A stretch of DNA of 6,308 nucleotides from an uncultured Paracoccaceae bacterium (GTDB taxonomy: Bacteria > Pseudomonadota > Alphaproteobacteria > Rhodobacterales > Rhodobacteraceae), in NCBI GenBank assembly GCA_937927885.1, contig CALEZJ010000020.1:1-6308 (forward strand). The letters run 5' to 3'. This document shows, in pieces, positions 5,738-6,308 of the stretch; positions within the stretch are counted from its first letter, which is position 1; the number at the start of each line of letters is the position of its first letter. Made by a program: the position numbers and the translations under genes. The notes under the pieces are model-generated. The model made no database searches and was not told the origin of the DNA. It saw only the letters and a list, made by a program, of their open reading frames with translations.

Positions 5738-6308
5738 TTAGGCACCGCCCTGCTGGCCCTTGTCCAGCAAGGATTGCAGGGCCTTGCGAAGCTCGGCCAC
5801 CTGGGTCACCAGCCGCGGCAGATGACGCTGCGCCTTGTAGAGTTCGACCTGTTGCTCCATGCGCACCGAGGGCGGACCCATCATCATCTTGCCCGCGGGC
5901 ACGTTCGACGCAACCTTGGCCGCACCCGCCGCGACCACATCATCGCCCACCGTAATGTTGTCGGATACCGCGACCTGCCCGCCCAGCACCACGCGGTTGC
6001 CGATCCGGGTCGATCCCGCTACGCCGCACTGCCCGCACAACAGGCAATCCTCGCCGATAACCACGTTGTGGCCAACCTGCACCAGATTGTCCAGCTTGGT
6101 CCCCCGTCCCACACGCGTATCGCGCAATGTGCCGCGGTCGATTGTGGAACAGGCGCCGACCTCGACATCATCGCCGATGGTCACCCCGCCCAGAGAATGG
6201 ATGCGTAGCCAGGATTGCGAGGCTCCGGTCGCCTCTGGCTCGTCGAGCTTGCCCAAGCTGGCGCGCGCCGCCTCGACACGCGAGGGGGCCTCGGTCACGA
6301 ACGAGAAC
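5738..6308 (-). CDS. lpxD: UDP-3-O-acylglucosamine N-acyltransferase LpxD (C-terminal part)
   Basis: The last 189 codons are in the window, ending with TAA at 5738-5740. The 5' end lies beyond base 6308. LpxD puts the amide-linked acyl chain from acyl-ACP onto the UDP-glucosamine precursor of lipid A. Visible are left-handed beta-helix hexapeptide repeats ([60 protein letters not shown]), then an MMGPPS turn and a C-terminal helix (about the last 40 residues) that would trimerise and bind the carrier protein. The catalytic base is the His in QVGHN (codon 6068-6070), equivalent to E. coli H239. A second His of E. coli LpxD (H276, from memory in NGHME) aligns with Asn here (VSDNIT). The C-terminus ([19 protein letters not shown]) resembles rhodobacterial LpxD. 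It heads the operon with the carrier protein and ketoacyl synthase. The chromosomal lpxD normally sits with bamA-fabZ-lpxA, so this may be a second copy. Confidence 0.88.
   Translation of the reverse strand, partial: FSFVTEAPSRVEAARASLGKLDEPEATGASQSWLRIHSLGGVTIGDDVEVGACSTIDRGTLRDTRVGRGTKLDNLVQVGHNVVIGEDCLLCGQCGVAGSTRIGNRVVLGGQVAVSDNITVGDDVVAAGAAKVASNVPAGKMMMGPPSVRMEQQVELYKAQRHLPRLVTQVAELRKALQSLLDKGQQGGA

Noticed and set aside
4914..5741. Plus-strand open frame of 275 codons opposite the synthase and carrier genes
   Set aside because: Low-complexity Arg/His-rich product, opposite genes with intact catalytic motifs.

Overview
The window is GC-rich DNA with densely packed genes. Protein features point to an alphaproteobacterium, most likely of the Rhodobacteraceae (Roseobacter/Rhodobacter group). 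These features are an IalB-family periplasmic protein, an AcpXL-like acyl carrier protein, an LpxD whose C-terminus resembles rhodobacterial LpxDs, and a bacterial asparaginase of the Rhizobium type. The taxonomic call is inferred from protein resemblance only. I see no tRNA, rRNA, CRISPR array, insertion sequence or integrase.

Left part, plus strand: the tail of an asparaginase_II-type gene ends at 174. A 167-base gap follows, carrying an imperfect inverted repeat and a small palindrome. Then come a complete FAD-dependent GMC oxidoreductase (342-1949) and a 12-helix MFS transporter (2023-3240). The transporter lacks a Shine-Dalgarno sequence, and a -10-like element sits exactly where a leaderless start would need it. 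Neither substrate can be read from the sequence.

Middle: a 306-base non-coding stretch (3241-3546) holds the best promoter-like sequence of the window (TTGACG-N17-TAGCGT). About 35 bases downstream lies a strong hairpin with A- and T-tracts. Together these could make a small RNA of about 75 nt or an attenuated leader for ialB. A 32-codon open frame with its own ribosome binding site starts inside the left flank of the hairpin. The ialB-like gene (3547-4137) encodes a secreted four-cysteine protein.

Right part, minus strand, convergent with ialB: a tight operon reads leftwards as lpxD (5' end beyond the window), then an AcpXL-like acyl carrier protein, then a FabF/NodE-type ketoacyl-ACP synthase. 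The gaps are only 14 and 3 bases. Together they look like a dedicated module that makes or loads a special acyl chain and transfers it to the lipid A precursor. The carrier protein and the synthase are in the same reading frame, separated only by TGA GCC before a TTG start.

The most interesting points are this lipid A acyl module, the promoter-hairpin unit before ialB, the probable leaderless transporter start, and the inverted repeat before the GMC gene.
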